Assembly (NCBI RefSeq): GCF_029227915.1 | Contig: NC_079883.1 | Span: forward strand, 5,520,001-5,580,000 | Direction: 5' to 3' | Length of the DNA: 60,000 bases | From: Hydractinia symbiolongicarpus | Lineage: Eukaryota > Cnidaria > Hydrozoa > Anthoathecata > Hydractiniidae | In this document: positions 12,691-25,900 of the stretch, piece by piece | Position numbering within the stretch: the stretch's first letter is position 1 | Layout of the letters: each line of letters begins with the position of its first letter | The notes under the pieces: model-generated | The model's input: the letters and a program-made list of their open reading frames with translations, nothing else | Database searches by the model: none | What the model was told of the DNA's origin: nothing | Position numbers and translations under genes: made by a program

Positions 12691-13002
12691 TATATACGTA
12701 AAAAAAACCCCAGCAAAATGGGTCGCCTGGTGAAAAAAGCTTAAAAATTCATTATACAAATTTAAGTACATATTTACAAAAATTGACTAAATATATATGC
12801 ATATATATAAAATATTAAATTATGCTAAATTTTTCATTCTATAAAATATAATTTACATCAAATTCAAGAAAAAAAAACAAAACATTAAGTTGTAAACAGA
12901 AAACTGTTTCGATAAACGGAAAACCATTGTATTGCTTGCGCATCACAAAGAAGGCTGATAAAAAACGGGTAGAATTCATGAATACACTCATTGTTGTTCC
13001 GG

Positions 13003-13913
13003 TTAGGATGTGACTATGGAAAGAGGGACGGATAAGCAAGCCATCCACAGATGCATAACATCGGCACTTTTCGCCCTCAAATAGTAAGTCCTGTCGTGTG
13101 TTTCAACAGAAAATTGAAAACTTTCACCGGAGAACGTGAATTTCCCTTTTTTGCGGTATGTCTTCGCGTTTACTGATTTTATGCTGAGGTAATCAAACCA
13201 ACCTTTGGGTTCGTTACTCTGTAAGAAATACAAAGAAATAAAAATAAGCAAGCGAAGGAAAAATCATGCTGACTCTGATATTAGTAGCCCTTAATGGTGG
13301 CAGTTTCCACATTCCAGTCTTTAGCATGGTTACCATGCAGGTATACGAGAACAGTTGTTAACAGTGGAACAAGTTGTGCAATAAATGCACTGCGCCAGTC
13401 TAGTTTCCATATGTTGTGCCATTTGTTTACATAATACTTGGCGGGAAAATCAACAAAAATATATTTTGAAATGGAGCATATTATAGAAAACAACAAAAAC
13501 AACAAAAGAAAGTACAGAACAATCGTGCAACCTGAAAAACGTGTTTTCAAGGTGCAGCTGTCGGGTCATGTCGTGCAAATACATACGACATTGACGTGTG
13601 ACAAAAAAATGTCGCACATTGTTCAAATGTTGCACGAAAAATGTTTCCAATGTGTCTCTACAGAGTAGGTTATTTGAAATAAAACTTTGGGCTTGGTCTG
13701 AAATGTGTGTATCTATGGGAGCTTGACCGTAAAAAATTGGCACGAAGAACGACGATGGCTCAACAAGACAGTACTATAAAGACTAACAACTTTTGTAAAC
13801 ATCACATTCATAACATGGAACACCAACACTTACCAGTGGTTCTTCAAAATATGCCACAAATTTTTTCTGTAAGTCAGCGACAAACCACCGCGTAAGCCAG
13901 TTTTTGTATTTAC
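13003..13913 (-). CDS. SBF-like: C-terminal PH-domain exons (24 and 25) of the myotubularin-like gene
   Basis: Exon 24 (13913-13834) encodes GKYKNWLTRWFVADLQKKF, the first strands of a PH domain. Exon 25 (13218-13003) supplies GWFDYLSIKSV, the FSVETHDRTYYLRA strand and the closing MHLWMACL helix with the invariant Trp, then TAA at 13005-13003. A C-terminal PH domain is found in MTMR5/13 and not in the MTMR10-12 pseudophosphatases, which is the main reason for the SBF assignment. Confidence 0.88.
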
Positions 13914-16900
13914 CTAGAAAATAAACACGAAAAAAAATCCCGTAAAAATAGACTCGAATTTTGTTACTTTTAAAGTTTTAGTTAATCGAGGTATGGGAAT
14001 TACTGAAATAAATATTGGGGAGTAAAAAAAAGAGTTCTGAGAAGAAGAAAAGTTTTTTCAGACCACCGATAAAGTGTTGCAATTTTTAAAGCCCTATTGA
14101 CCGACATTTTTCTCAGAATAAACACCAAACAATCTGATATTGTGATTATGCACTTCGTTACCAACCTCCTTGCTTAACTAGATAGCCGCTACAAGTTGCA
14201 TTACACACTCTCACACCCTTCACTTCTCTGCAATTTATTCCTAAACAAAAGAAATAAGAAAAAAACTCAGGCTTTCCATTCTTACATCCGTATTATTTCG
14301 ACCACAAACCGAAAAGCAAACTGACATATATCAGTATTTAAAACAGCGTGGACGTCTTATAGAGGTTTTAAAAGAAGAAACAGAAACCAAATAGGTGCTG
14401 TTTGGTTTCTGCTTGCAATGACAGATTAAATTTCTGTTTGCAATAACAGATTAAAAAAATTTTAGGCCACAAAATGGGTCAAAAAGCATGGACTATGTAA
14501 AAAACTGTATATTATTATTTCCTATGCTGGAGGGGGTATAATTTATATCCCTGATAATCATTTTTTTTTTATATTTTTATTTTTTTTTATTGAATGGGCT
14601 ACGAAACGGATTACTGAAAACGTCAAGGTGCAAGAAATTATACTCATTTTAGAACCACATAGACGTCTAGACAACCTGCTTATAAATAATTAATTTTTTT
14701 GATGAATTTGCTACTTTTTCTATTTTTTAAGAAAAGAAATATTTTCCTTAAGTATTCTTTTTAGCTGTAAAATAAGCTACGATATGTAAAATATATTAAA
14801 CATCCGTAAATCGAAAGTTTATTTTGACAAGGGAACAGAGAGAACACGAGGAGATGTATTAGTTAAAAATTGGTATGTTACTAGCTTTAAGAAGGTAATT
14901 AATACCTCTAAAAATATTTTAAAGTCATTGTTGTTGCTTAGACAGGCTTTGTGTGCAATTAAAACTATGTTTCTATGCAAAATTTTGAAGAATATAACTA
15001 GCTAGCTATTTCTAAGGTTTTAAAGTTTATTTTATTACAAAATTTGAGTTAAAAGCAAGGTAAGTACTTATATTGAATAAATCATGGATATCCAATATAT
15101 GCAGGGAATTTTTCTGTCATTTAAGTTATATTTGGATACCCAATATGATATTTTAGATGATTTTAGATGTTGTTTTTGTCCTGATTGTTCATCGCCATCA
15201 GCTCGACTTCCGTGTAAGTCACTAAGTCGAAAACCAACATCCGTTTCGTAGCCCCTTTAAGATATTTAAAAGTTATTTAAGGTGGTAACCCAACTCCCGT
15301 CCCTCTCGACACAAAAAGCCCAGTAAAATAGGGTCCAGTTAAATAGCTTTCTCAAGCCAAAAGCATATTTCTAAAACAGCGCAATGTTTATTTTTCTCCT
15401 GAATACCTCTCTGTAGTAAATGCTCAGCTAAACTAAATCCACCAGCAGTTCCGGTGCTGCCATTGGATAATGTATTTATTCGCAGACGTTTCAATACTCC
15501 AATAGCTAAAAAGTAATCAACATATTAACACATAACTTCCAAGTTTAATCTTGAAATGGTTAAAAGTATAACAATTCACGTGTACTAGCAAATCAGTTAT
15601 TTAAGGGTAGTTTTTTTTCCAAAAGTATTTATTTTAGCGAGTTTTTTTAAAAAATTAAAAACATTGTATTATTATAAATGATTTTTTGTGAAGATGTAAT
15701 CTTAAATAAAATTTAAGAGAATTGAATTTAAGAGAATTGAATCTCACCTTTATTGGATTTTGTGTACCAGGGCGTTTATTAAAGTATTGGATTTTAGGGG
15801 GCGTATATATATAAGGGGGCGTTTCATAAAATTTCCTTCATCAAGTTGTCAATTTTAAAAACTTTTTTTAAATTTAATTTTCTGACATCTCTATGAATTT
15901 GCTTTTTTCTCTCCCTTTAAAGACAAACACAGCATAGTAACGTTGGATTTGAAAGAAAAAAATTATCTAAAAGCTAAAAAACATAGTGTATTTTACAACT
16001 ATCCTTTGTTTTGTTTATTACTATTTTTCTAATAAGAGACCATTTTTCAGGTACGGTGCTAGCTAGAGGGTGGCGCTAAAAAAATATTGTTTCTCCAAAG
16101 AAGGCGTTTTTTAGAGGGCGGCACTAGTTAGGGGCGGCGCTAATTGGAGGTCCGGCGTTAATTGGAGAAATCCTTTCTTTTTTTAAGACACTTATCGATG
16201 AAATTTAAAATTTGCCTTATGTTTCGGATGAACGCCCGTGTAAAGGGGGTGTTTAATCGAGGTAAATAACAGAACAAAAACAATATCTTACCACTCATTT
16301 TTTTGTCCGTAGTAAAAAAACCTGTCCGACTAACAGTTGCGCTCGCCTCGTTCATCCAGTTGTAAGTCAGTAAGTCATCCGCTGAATGCCATCTACGATC
16401 TAATGATGTCCCGTTCACTGACTCATCCAAACTAACTACACTGGTGCAGTCGCTGCTGTCCGTCAGAACTGAATTAGGTGACAGCGACAGTGAGTTAAAC
16501 GCAGGCATGTCAGAGTGCGCGTCGGAATTGGAAATCATTTGCAGGAGGTTGTCGTGTTGTTGCAACAAATCCTTAAAAAGATTTAAAATACAACTACTTT
16601 ATTCAGAGAACCTTTCAGTGTTTTTGATATTTTAAATTCTGAAGCATTCGCGGAAAATCAAAATCTCAGTTTTAATGGGTAATATACCGCATCTTTCGGA
16701 TAGGTCCGATTACGTACGGTTCACAATACCAACTCACGATGATCCAGTTAAATATACGAAGCTATAAATATCTTACGCGGTATTCTCTTTGAAGTTTTTC
16801 CATTTCCATTGTAGCGAACATGGAGGCAACAAATAAAGGTTCCTACAAAAAAAACTACAATTATGCATTTCACCGACCCTCACGCCTAGTAATAATTAAA

Positions 16901-19900
16901 TTTACATATCACAATTAAAAATAAACAAGCTGTCTTTTACCTCCTTTTTATGTTGTGTAAACCAGGTCCAAACCGACAAATGTACCATAGAAACGTTGGG
17001 CTGAAGCACACTAAGACAGAAATATAGTAATAACCATAAGAGTTATAATACTGCTATTTCATAACCACAATACGTAACTAAATCCGACCTGTTTTGCATC
17101 AACAAACTACAAAATCTTTGAAATGAAAGATCTGTACAAAAGTTTAGAGCGCTTTAAAGCAAAAACACCATACCTTTTATTTTTATGTTTTTCATAGTTG
17201 AAGTTGTATAAACCTGTTTCGTTTTGTCTCAATACATCGACATAAAGCCAAAAAGAAACCAAAGAACTATCCTAAACAAATACATATATATGTTATACTT
17301 AAGAAACCTTCCTCAGATAACAAAACGAAGAAAAAAACAAAGTATTACCTCATCTTCCACTTCAGACAAAAAAGTTCCAAATCGGCCCGAATACGCATGA
17401 GTTGCTAAAAGCTAAAAAAAAGTTTGTTTTCATATATTGAGTCGAAAAGTGTACGCTGAAAGAAAAATCCAATGTTTACATTTTACTGCTCAAACGTAAT
17501 AGTAAAATTGTAATATTTAAGTACGGCCAATCCTTGAAATCACAAGTACTCATACACGCATATGCTTTTGTAAGCGTGTAGTTGACAAAATCATTGTTTA
17601 CGGTATAAAACACACAAGTAACTGTGTGACATACAAAATTTCTGAACGTCAAATGTTTTAACTCTCTTCCTCCGCATATTTTTCGAGTCGTAAATCACGC
17701 CAACCACTTTTTTCCAAATTATAACAATAAATGAACAAATTAATAATCTTCTTTTACAAATTAATAATCTTCTTTTCCAAATTATAACAATAAGTGAACA
17801 AACTAATAATCTTCTTTCTTTAATAAAAAATTCAGTTATAATAATACGTTATTTCTAGTACCACTACCCCCTGTCATTTCCACATTCCACACGTTACCCC
17901 CTTCACGTTTTTAACAAATACTGCGAATTATTACCTCCAGCAGTTGTTCGCTGAACTCAAAAGTTGTTGGGTACTGTTGACACAACTAAAGCAAAGAACG
18001 CACACAATATAAAATCATTTTTACGTTTTACCTGACTAGGAAAAATACCACAAAAAGGAATAGCTATACCTGCCAAACGCAATCTAAAAACTGTAAAAAC
18101 AAAGGGGAGAGATCTTCTTTCGAACTAAGATCCATCAAACTTCTTTTTTGAAAAGGATATTTCACGGATAACCACTCTTTCTGAATCAACACCTAAAATA
18201 CAAAAGTGTCCCATCATGCACAAACACGAGATGAAATTGCATGCGCAGACACACATCTTGTTGACAATGAATGATTTCACAAATACGTGCCTACCTGAAA
18301 ACCATCTAAAGTGCGATAATATGGATCCATCAATAACTGAACTAGGCAAGATAGCTAAAAAAATAATAAGAACAGGTAGAAAATTACAACACAACGGAAC
18401 AAGAAAATATTGCAATCCGTTGAACTAGTGCTATCTACAATCAAAACATTTCAAGGCTATGAAGTTGAAATTCTTCGGCTTTTAAGTCACTAATATCTTT
18501 TTGGAGGACAGCGTTGGTAAGACGCTTCAAAATGACAAATTACAAACCTGTGCAACTCTTTCTGTTCCAGAGCCAATAGCCATAAGTACTGCTAGCTGTC
18601 CCTTCATTAAAGATGCAACAATACACATTGCATAATCGAGCAAGATCTCCAGCTCATTTAACCAGCCGCTTTCTTCTATGCTGCTTAAATAACTGCTATC
18701 GTCACTAAAAGAAAGTTAAGGTAGCTAGCTAGATGAATGCACCAAATGTTAAAAGATTCTGGTTTCAATAAAATTCGATAAAAAAGCTGAGTAATTATTT
18801 GCAACAATATTCAAGAGTGCACGAAATTATTTCATTAAAGTGGGTCATAAGATTTAAGAATTATTGTGATTTTAAAGATATAACTGGGAGTCTGAACTTA
18901 AAAGAAATTTCTAGAATTTTTAAATATTTTTTAAAATATAGCACATCGTATAGATTGTTGGAGTCAACCCAAAGTTTCTATTTCCTTTAACCTTCTTGGT
19001 CAACTGAAGCTATAAGTAGAACATATTACAATACCTTTTACTGAGAGCCACTTGAAGCTTAAGTCCTGACTGATGAGTAGTTACCAAGTCTGGTATGTTA
19101 TCCAGATGAACAATCTCACAAAATGGATAATAGTACGCTAAAAAAAGAGACTGAAAAATAAAAAATATGATGAGACTAAAAAAGCTAAATTTCAAATTAT
19201 AAGCTATACATTAACTTTATAAATAAATTTAGACGCTTTTTATTTTTAGACGAAATCATCTATCGACAGATCATGTTCAATAGCCTTACTTTCTTATCAA
19301 ACTCAAGCCCCATTCGAAACTTCCTCTTTTTTCACTCTTATCTCATTGACATGAAAAAGGATCCTATTAAAGCAGGAGTTGGCGATGTCAAGGCATAGAA
19401 CTGGAGCGGCCAAAGCTTCCTTTCGCTAGCTTACAGAAACAACACAGCATGACATGCAGGCAGGAGATTTTCTTCCAGCTACGATATCTAATATACAAAG
19501 TGAACTTACTTTCGCCTTCTTTCACTGATATCCCATTTGTTGCCGGACTACAAGATGGACTGCGAAAAAATTAAAAATAAATATCAACAAATGGAAATTC
19601 TTTTGTCTATAAAAGCCAGCCACTCTCCTAAATCATATTTCCGGACTTTTCTCAAATTCTTTCTCACAAAAATCTCCTTTACCTGATGACTCTGCAAAAA
19701 CACTGAGCACAGAGAAAAGACATGTGATACCACAAATTTTTGCAAAAAAACCTTTTAAATTTACTTTTAGAATTAAAAATTACCTGTCTGTGAATATTAC
19801 CAATTTTCTTCTGTCTTCTCTTTGCGTACTTGCACATATGCTGGCTATTATTTCTTCATCGACAACACATCTAGTATCTGCAAAACCTCTAGTTACGAAT

Positions 19901-22900
19901 AAAAAATGAAATTATAAATATTACAATCAATTATACATAACGGAGATTGCAAGAAAGTAATAGCTTACCTTGGAGTGATGGGACGTGCTGATCTCAGCAA
20001 AATTCGACCTTCTTGTCTATCTTTCCACACCACCATTGGAAAGCAATTATTACTAAAAGAAGAAAATCTGTTAACTTTGTATTTGCAGTTTTCCATCTCC
20101 CCCCTCTTCTTCTACTTACCGATTTTTTAATCGATGACACTTTGATATAAAAGATTTTTTATTCCAGTTTGTTTTTACTGTTTCTTCCTAATCTTAAAAG
20201 GGTATGTTCATTCAAATTTGCGCCATGTGGAAGTACATATAGCAAAAGTTTGTGTTCAGAAAAAAATACAGATCTAATAACTTCATTTAAAAGTTTCGAC
20301 TCTCTCATTTAAGCAATTTTGTCATGGAACACAATCAAGTGGTATTATCATAGATGTCGCATTTGCATTTCACATCGATATTTAAGCAACAACAGCGAAA
20401 ATTTCATTCAGATCTTAAAATATACTGACCAATGAAATTGGGCCCAGGATTTAAGCTTTCCAGGGCCCATTGCAGCTCTTGGTATGATTAACCTCTCAGG
20501 ATACTGATCGTTGATTAGTTGTGCTATAACATAAAGAAATGCAACCAAAATGGTGAAGGGATAGAGAGATGTTTGCAGTAAAAAAAACAAGAACATTTTG
20601 TACCTGTTGTTTTCCATTCACTTGAAGCTGTTATGTCTAATCTAAGAATTTCACCTAAAACAAAAATCAAGTTTTGTCCTAACAAATAAAATACATTTAA
20701 ATCTTTTAGTGCAGAAGTACACAGGAACAGGTGAAAACTTACGTTCAAGTTCATATATGTTCGGACTATCCTGATTTTTTAACATGTTGCAGTGCTTCGG
20801 TACAACAACACCTCGAGCATACATGTAAGCGAATACTGCAGATGGACTCTAAAATGTTAAATATTTCTTATCGCAGGGAAAGTCAAAAAAATAAGATTAT
20901 TTAATTTATTATTTTAATCAAATACTAGGAGAAATGTAACAACATGAAACACCAGGTAAACTATCAGCAACCAGGAAACAGTTATTAATTTAGAACAGGT
21001 GGTTGTTTGATAATTTAAACCACCTAAAAACATACAGTGCTTAAAGTATTTCATTACATGGATTATCCCAAGCCAAAATATTATTGATGCTAACAATAAA
21101 ACGCTTTAAAAAGTAAAAAAGTACCCTAAGGATTCGTGAAAAAAGTATAATTTAAAAATGTTTCTAGTATTTGGTAAATGATTGGACAAATCCTGAAAAG
21201 TGACGGCCGCCCTGTAATACAGTTAACACCCACAACGAATCACATAGATCTAGTCAAAACATTGGGCAAAAACACAGTTGGAGTGTCATTAAGTTGTTAT
21301 GAAAAGTGCTTCGGAAGGTTTAGAAAAAGGATGAATTGGGGTTACCCAAAATGGGTCAGTTTAAAAAACGGGTTCATATTTTAACAGTTAAAACCTACTT
21401 TGACAGTAGAATGTCTTAGTAATCTTTTGATTAATTCATCTGCATCATATGATCCGTCTTCTCCCAAACATAACTAGAAGCAGGAATCAAATTGTTAATA
21501 TCCATTTACATATAAAAATAGTTGGTGTAAAAACTGGACATCAGATTTGCAATTTTATACTGATATATCATAGAAATACACAAAAAAGAAAGTACATAAC
21601 ATAAACACTCCAATGAATATGTATTGTGCAAAAGTAAGCTCCCCTCTGAAGTCAGCTGAACAAGTAAGAAAAGAAAGGCATGGCAGGGCAGTAAATCACC
21701 AGTACTTATTACATCCCTTTGTTAAATGAACTGTTTTTAACAGTTTCTTATTATATCAGACAAAAGTGTGTCCCCCAATCAAATTTTCGTATTGAATATA
21801 GCAAATATTAAAAAACCCAACAGATCAAAACATATGCAGCTGTAGAAGTAGTTTAGAATAGGCCGTCAGCAGAAAACTCATGAATCACAAATTTGTTGAT
21901 ATTTTATGGTTCATTAATGCGTATGGACTCCGCTGTTGTCGTTATTTAGACATTGTTGGTAATTTAAATATGCAGCAGTATCAAAAAATTGTCTAATATT
22001 ACCCATTTTTCCTTTAAAAAAATTCCTCGTTGAAAAAGTTTTTGTGGACTTATTTTTTTCCTTTTTTTTACTCTTAAAGCATTGTAATTATTCAACTTTA
22101 AATTTATACACACTGTATATGTCACTATAATATTTCTAAACTTATTTTATGCACTTTTTTAAAGCACACTTTGGTTAAATTCAAACCATACAGAAGAAAG
22201 ATACAATGTCTTAATAAAAAATTTAACAAGCTTTCTTTTATACCCAACAATTAAATGCTGTATTTAGAGGAAATGGAATTATTATTCAGATTAGAAAGTA
22301 TTTTTTATAGTAATAAGCATTGTTTGTCTTTGCTGTCATACACATGCTACAAACTCATGGTTTAGGCTACATGCAATTTAAAGGGAGGTGAACTCTAGTT
22401 GACTAGTGTATCTAATAATCCTATACCAGAACCAGGTTTAAAGTCTTCGCAATGTTATTTTCAAATTCCTATTTGATCATATCCTTGTTTCTATCCGTAA
22501 GTCAACAAAATGGAACGCTGAGACTATTCTTACAGTTGACTCATTTCATTTGTTTGTCAGCATGTACAAATTTTTTTTGCTAACGCGACAAGTTACGCTT
22601 CCCTATAGTTTAGGAGAAATTTCAAATGTAGCAATTAACATTTTTTTCTTAAAATTTCTTGAATACAATAATTTTCTAACAAATAAAAGATTTCAATAAC
22701 ATTTTCCATAACTATCATTTTCGTACAGTGCTTTTTATTATAAATAACATTTTTGCAGGTTATACACTGTTATTTTTGAAAAGGTGGCTAAATAAACACA
22801 TTTTTCACTCCTTCTAATTCTCAAAGGCACATTTCCACAAAAATACCCTTGATTTATCACAAATTGAAGACCTGTATACAAGATTATGGTCACGTTTCAA

Positions 22901-25900
22901 GTATAAGATATTTAAAAACACATAATCAAAGTGGTTTATAGAGAGATTTAAGTTCACAGTAAAAATTTTATTTATAAAGAATTAAGATTCCTTTAATTTG
23001 AATGTCATCTCAAACGAACGTGCCATATAATAATACTGGGAACACATAGTTCTTCTTTTTATAGAAGTCCTTCGTAGTTGTTCTTGTTTTTGATTCGACA
23101 TGATTTTGACTGTCTTTTTGAAGCAGAATTCCTTAATCCAACAGCAAAATTTGAAAGCAATATCAAGCCAGCAGCTATAAATATTCCTGGCCCATGCTAG
23201 AATAAAATTGTGTAGCTTGGGCTGTCCTTTTGTTGAGGCGACATTGTAGGAGCACAGCAAAAATAAATCCACAACCTGAGAACACAAAGCCAACAACACT
23301 AATCTTAAACGTCCAGCTCAATTTCCAATCAGCTGTATCTGTTTCACACATGGCTTTTAGGATAGAAGGATTACTTTTATTCATGCCTCCTTCAACAAGG
23401 AGTAGGCATGAACCATAAGTTAAAGCAGTTATAAAAAGCGCTGCTGCAACAAGATACTCTTCACAACGATCATTAAAAAACAGTAAGGTACAAAATATTC
23501 CAGCCAGCACTGAGTATGCTGAAGTTACAATCAAAAGTCCTTGAGCGTGTTTTAACCATTCATCTAACTGTAATTCTATAGTAGTTTTTTCAATGTATTT
23601 ATACATAATGTTTTTATGAGACAAACATTTGCCATCAAAACAAGCTTCCCAAAAACCACTTTTAATCTTCAATTCTGTACCCTTTTTGTAGCAACTAGCT
23701 ACAATCAAATTATTGGTGCTTATCGACATTAAACAACAACCAATAACCAGAATGCAAATAATAAGTAACAACAAATGACAAATAAGTTTTTTCTCCATAC
23801 TTCAACTAACAAGTTTTAGCAAGGTCAAGAAAACAAGTTAACCTTCCTACTCTATCTATAATGAAAATACTACTAATTATTAGACAAAAGAAATTGACAT
23901 GATTTATACAATGCCACAAAAACAATAATATGATGTCACAGGTATAATTGTAATGAGCCCACTTTCTGAACAACACTTCCTCCTTTTCTTTTATTGTGTC
24001 ACATGCCCATTCATGCCTCAAATCTTTACTTAAAATTAGGAAACTATTTTACAAATTAGGTAAAATTCTTTAGTTATTGGCTAATGTCACTAAGGAGTAC
24101 AAAGGTTTATAACTGGGTCTTTATTTCATCTGTCTTTTGCACTTGCACACACAAACACAAAATATTTTAGTGAATAAGGTGTTGACCACACATGCTGAAT
24201 ACCAATTTTCATAAACAATGCAGCACGAAACATGCCTAAAACACTAAATGTTTTTTTTTTATCAAATCAATTATTTTCGGAAATAATTCAAGGATACATG
24301 TGTTATCTATGTTGAGTATACTGCCTATATTATTTCCTAAACTGCAAAATCAAACCATTTAAATCTGCTAAAACAGTGCCTTGGTTTCACTTTTTAGGGT
24401 ACAATTCTGTATCAAAAATTCATAATTTAACAGCAACGAAAAAACAGGAAAAAGAAAGCAGAAAAAAAGACAGAGTTGGAAAGCTGAGCTTGTTCAGAAC
24501 AATTATATTTTAGTCTTTGTCAATGTTTATATATCCTTGTAGCCTTTAACTAAAAATGTATAAGTGTATTGAGCAAAAAATATTTTCCAGATGATATTAA
24601 ACTATATGAGACACGAAACTGTATGCAATGGTGGCATGATGTCAAAGAAAAAATATTATCTTAGCACACTTAAAAATTAAGGACATAGATACACAAATTA
24701 TGTAGTCAAAGAACAAAAATAATTGCAAATAAAAACAAAATACTGACTGGGGTTTTACACAAAATATGAACACATCATTAAAGTGTAACTTCTTAATTAA
24801 ACTTTGCAGCTACTTTTTGACATATGCTATGAAATTTTATGCAAAGAAAAAACATGCATAGAGCAGGGAGAGTGATCGCTGTTGCTCATGCAAAGACTCG
24901 CCCAATTCTGAAAAATGAGAAACTAGCCGAGTCATTAACTACCCAACTCCACAAAAAGTTTGTCTGGCTGGTCATCATCAGATCTCACATGAAAATCAAT
25001 TTTATCTTTCTTATTATTTGCAGTAAAAATTGATCAAAATATATAAGAAAAGATAAGACAAAATAGATAAGACTTTTTTTAATGAAATATGCGTTTATGA
25101 ACTTATTTTATTTATTCAGGTTGCTCGCCCAGTCTAAATTATTGCAATCTTGGGCAATCGACTTATTGCTCTGGTGTTTTTTCATCGCAACAAAGATATT
25201 TTATTAAAAATTTGCATCTACAATTTCTCAAGGTGTAAAGTATCTAGTAACAAAGCTTAATTTGCCATGGTTTTGATTATAGTGTTTTAGTGTTAAAATT
25301 TTTTATATGTCCCCTTTTCTACTAAATTTTAAGATTAACTTATTTTTTTAAAATATTTCCTTTCAGGGAAACTAATGCCCGACTTTTTTTTTATTATAAA
25401 ATGTGATATTCTATATGCTTTTATGACCCTAGTTTTGAACAAAATCTAGAAAGTAAAGAATATCTTTTTTTTTAAATTTGTTTGATAATAACAAATAAAA
25501 AGACTATTTTATAAAAAACATTTTGTTTCAAATATACAGCAAGCAAACCAGATTCTTATAAAAGCGTGATGCAGTGTTAAAGGTTGCTAAGAAAAATCAA
25601 ACTGAGGAAACTGGTTGGGTAGGAAAACTTTAAATAAAGTGTGCATAGTGCACATCTACTTGCTTTTTCTTTTATAAGAACATACTTTATAAGAATACCA
25701 GGGTGAACTTTTTGTTGGTCTATTGTTTAAACAACAGAGAAATAAGAATATTGGCCATCCTGGCTGGAATTTTAATATTCTTATACATAAAGCATGTAAC
25801 AGTTTTCAAATTAAATACGGCTAGTTGATTTTCTAGTCGTTGGCTGGTATAAAGCTGGGAAATTTTAGACATTTAAACTATGAAGATCGGAATTAGTTTT

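Noticed and set aside
13281-13895. Overlapping frames on both strands between the last two exons of the myotubularin-like gene
   Set aside because: They overlap each other in different frames, have no family resemblance and lie in an intron.
19660-19705. A 20-nt exon (after GTGCTCAG) between exons 11 and 12
   Set aside because: Despite a good pyrimidine tract it leaves the wrong phase and leads to a stop in exon 12. Direct joining, or the 9-nt alternative, keeps the frame.
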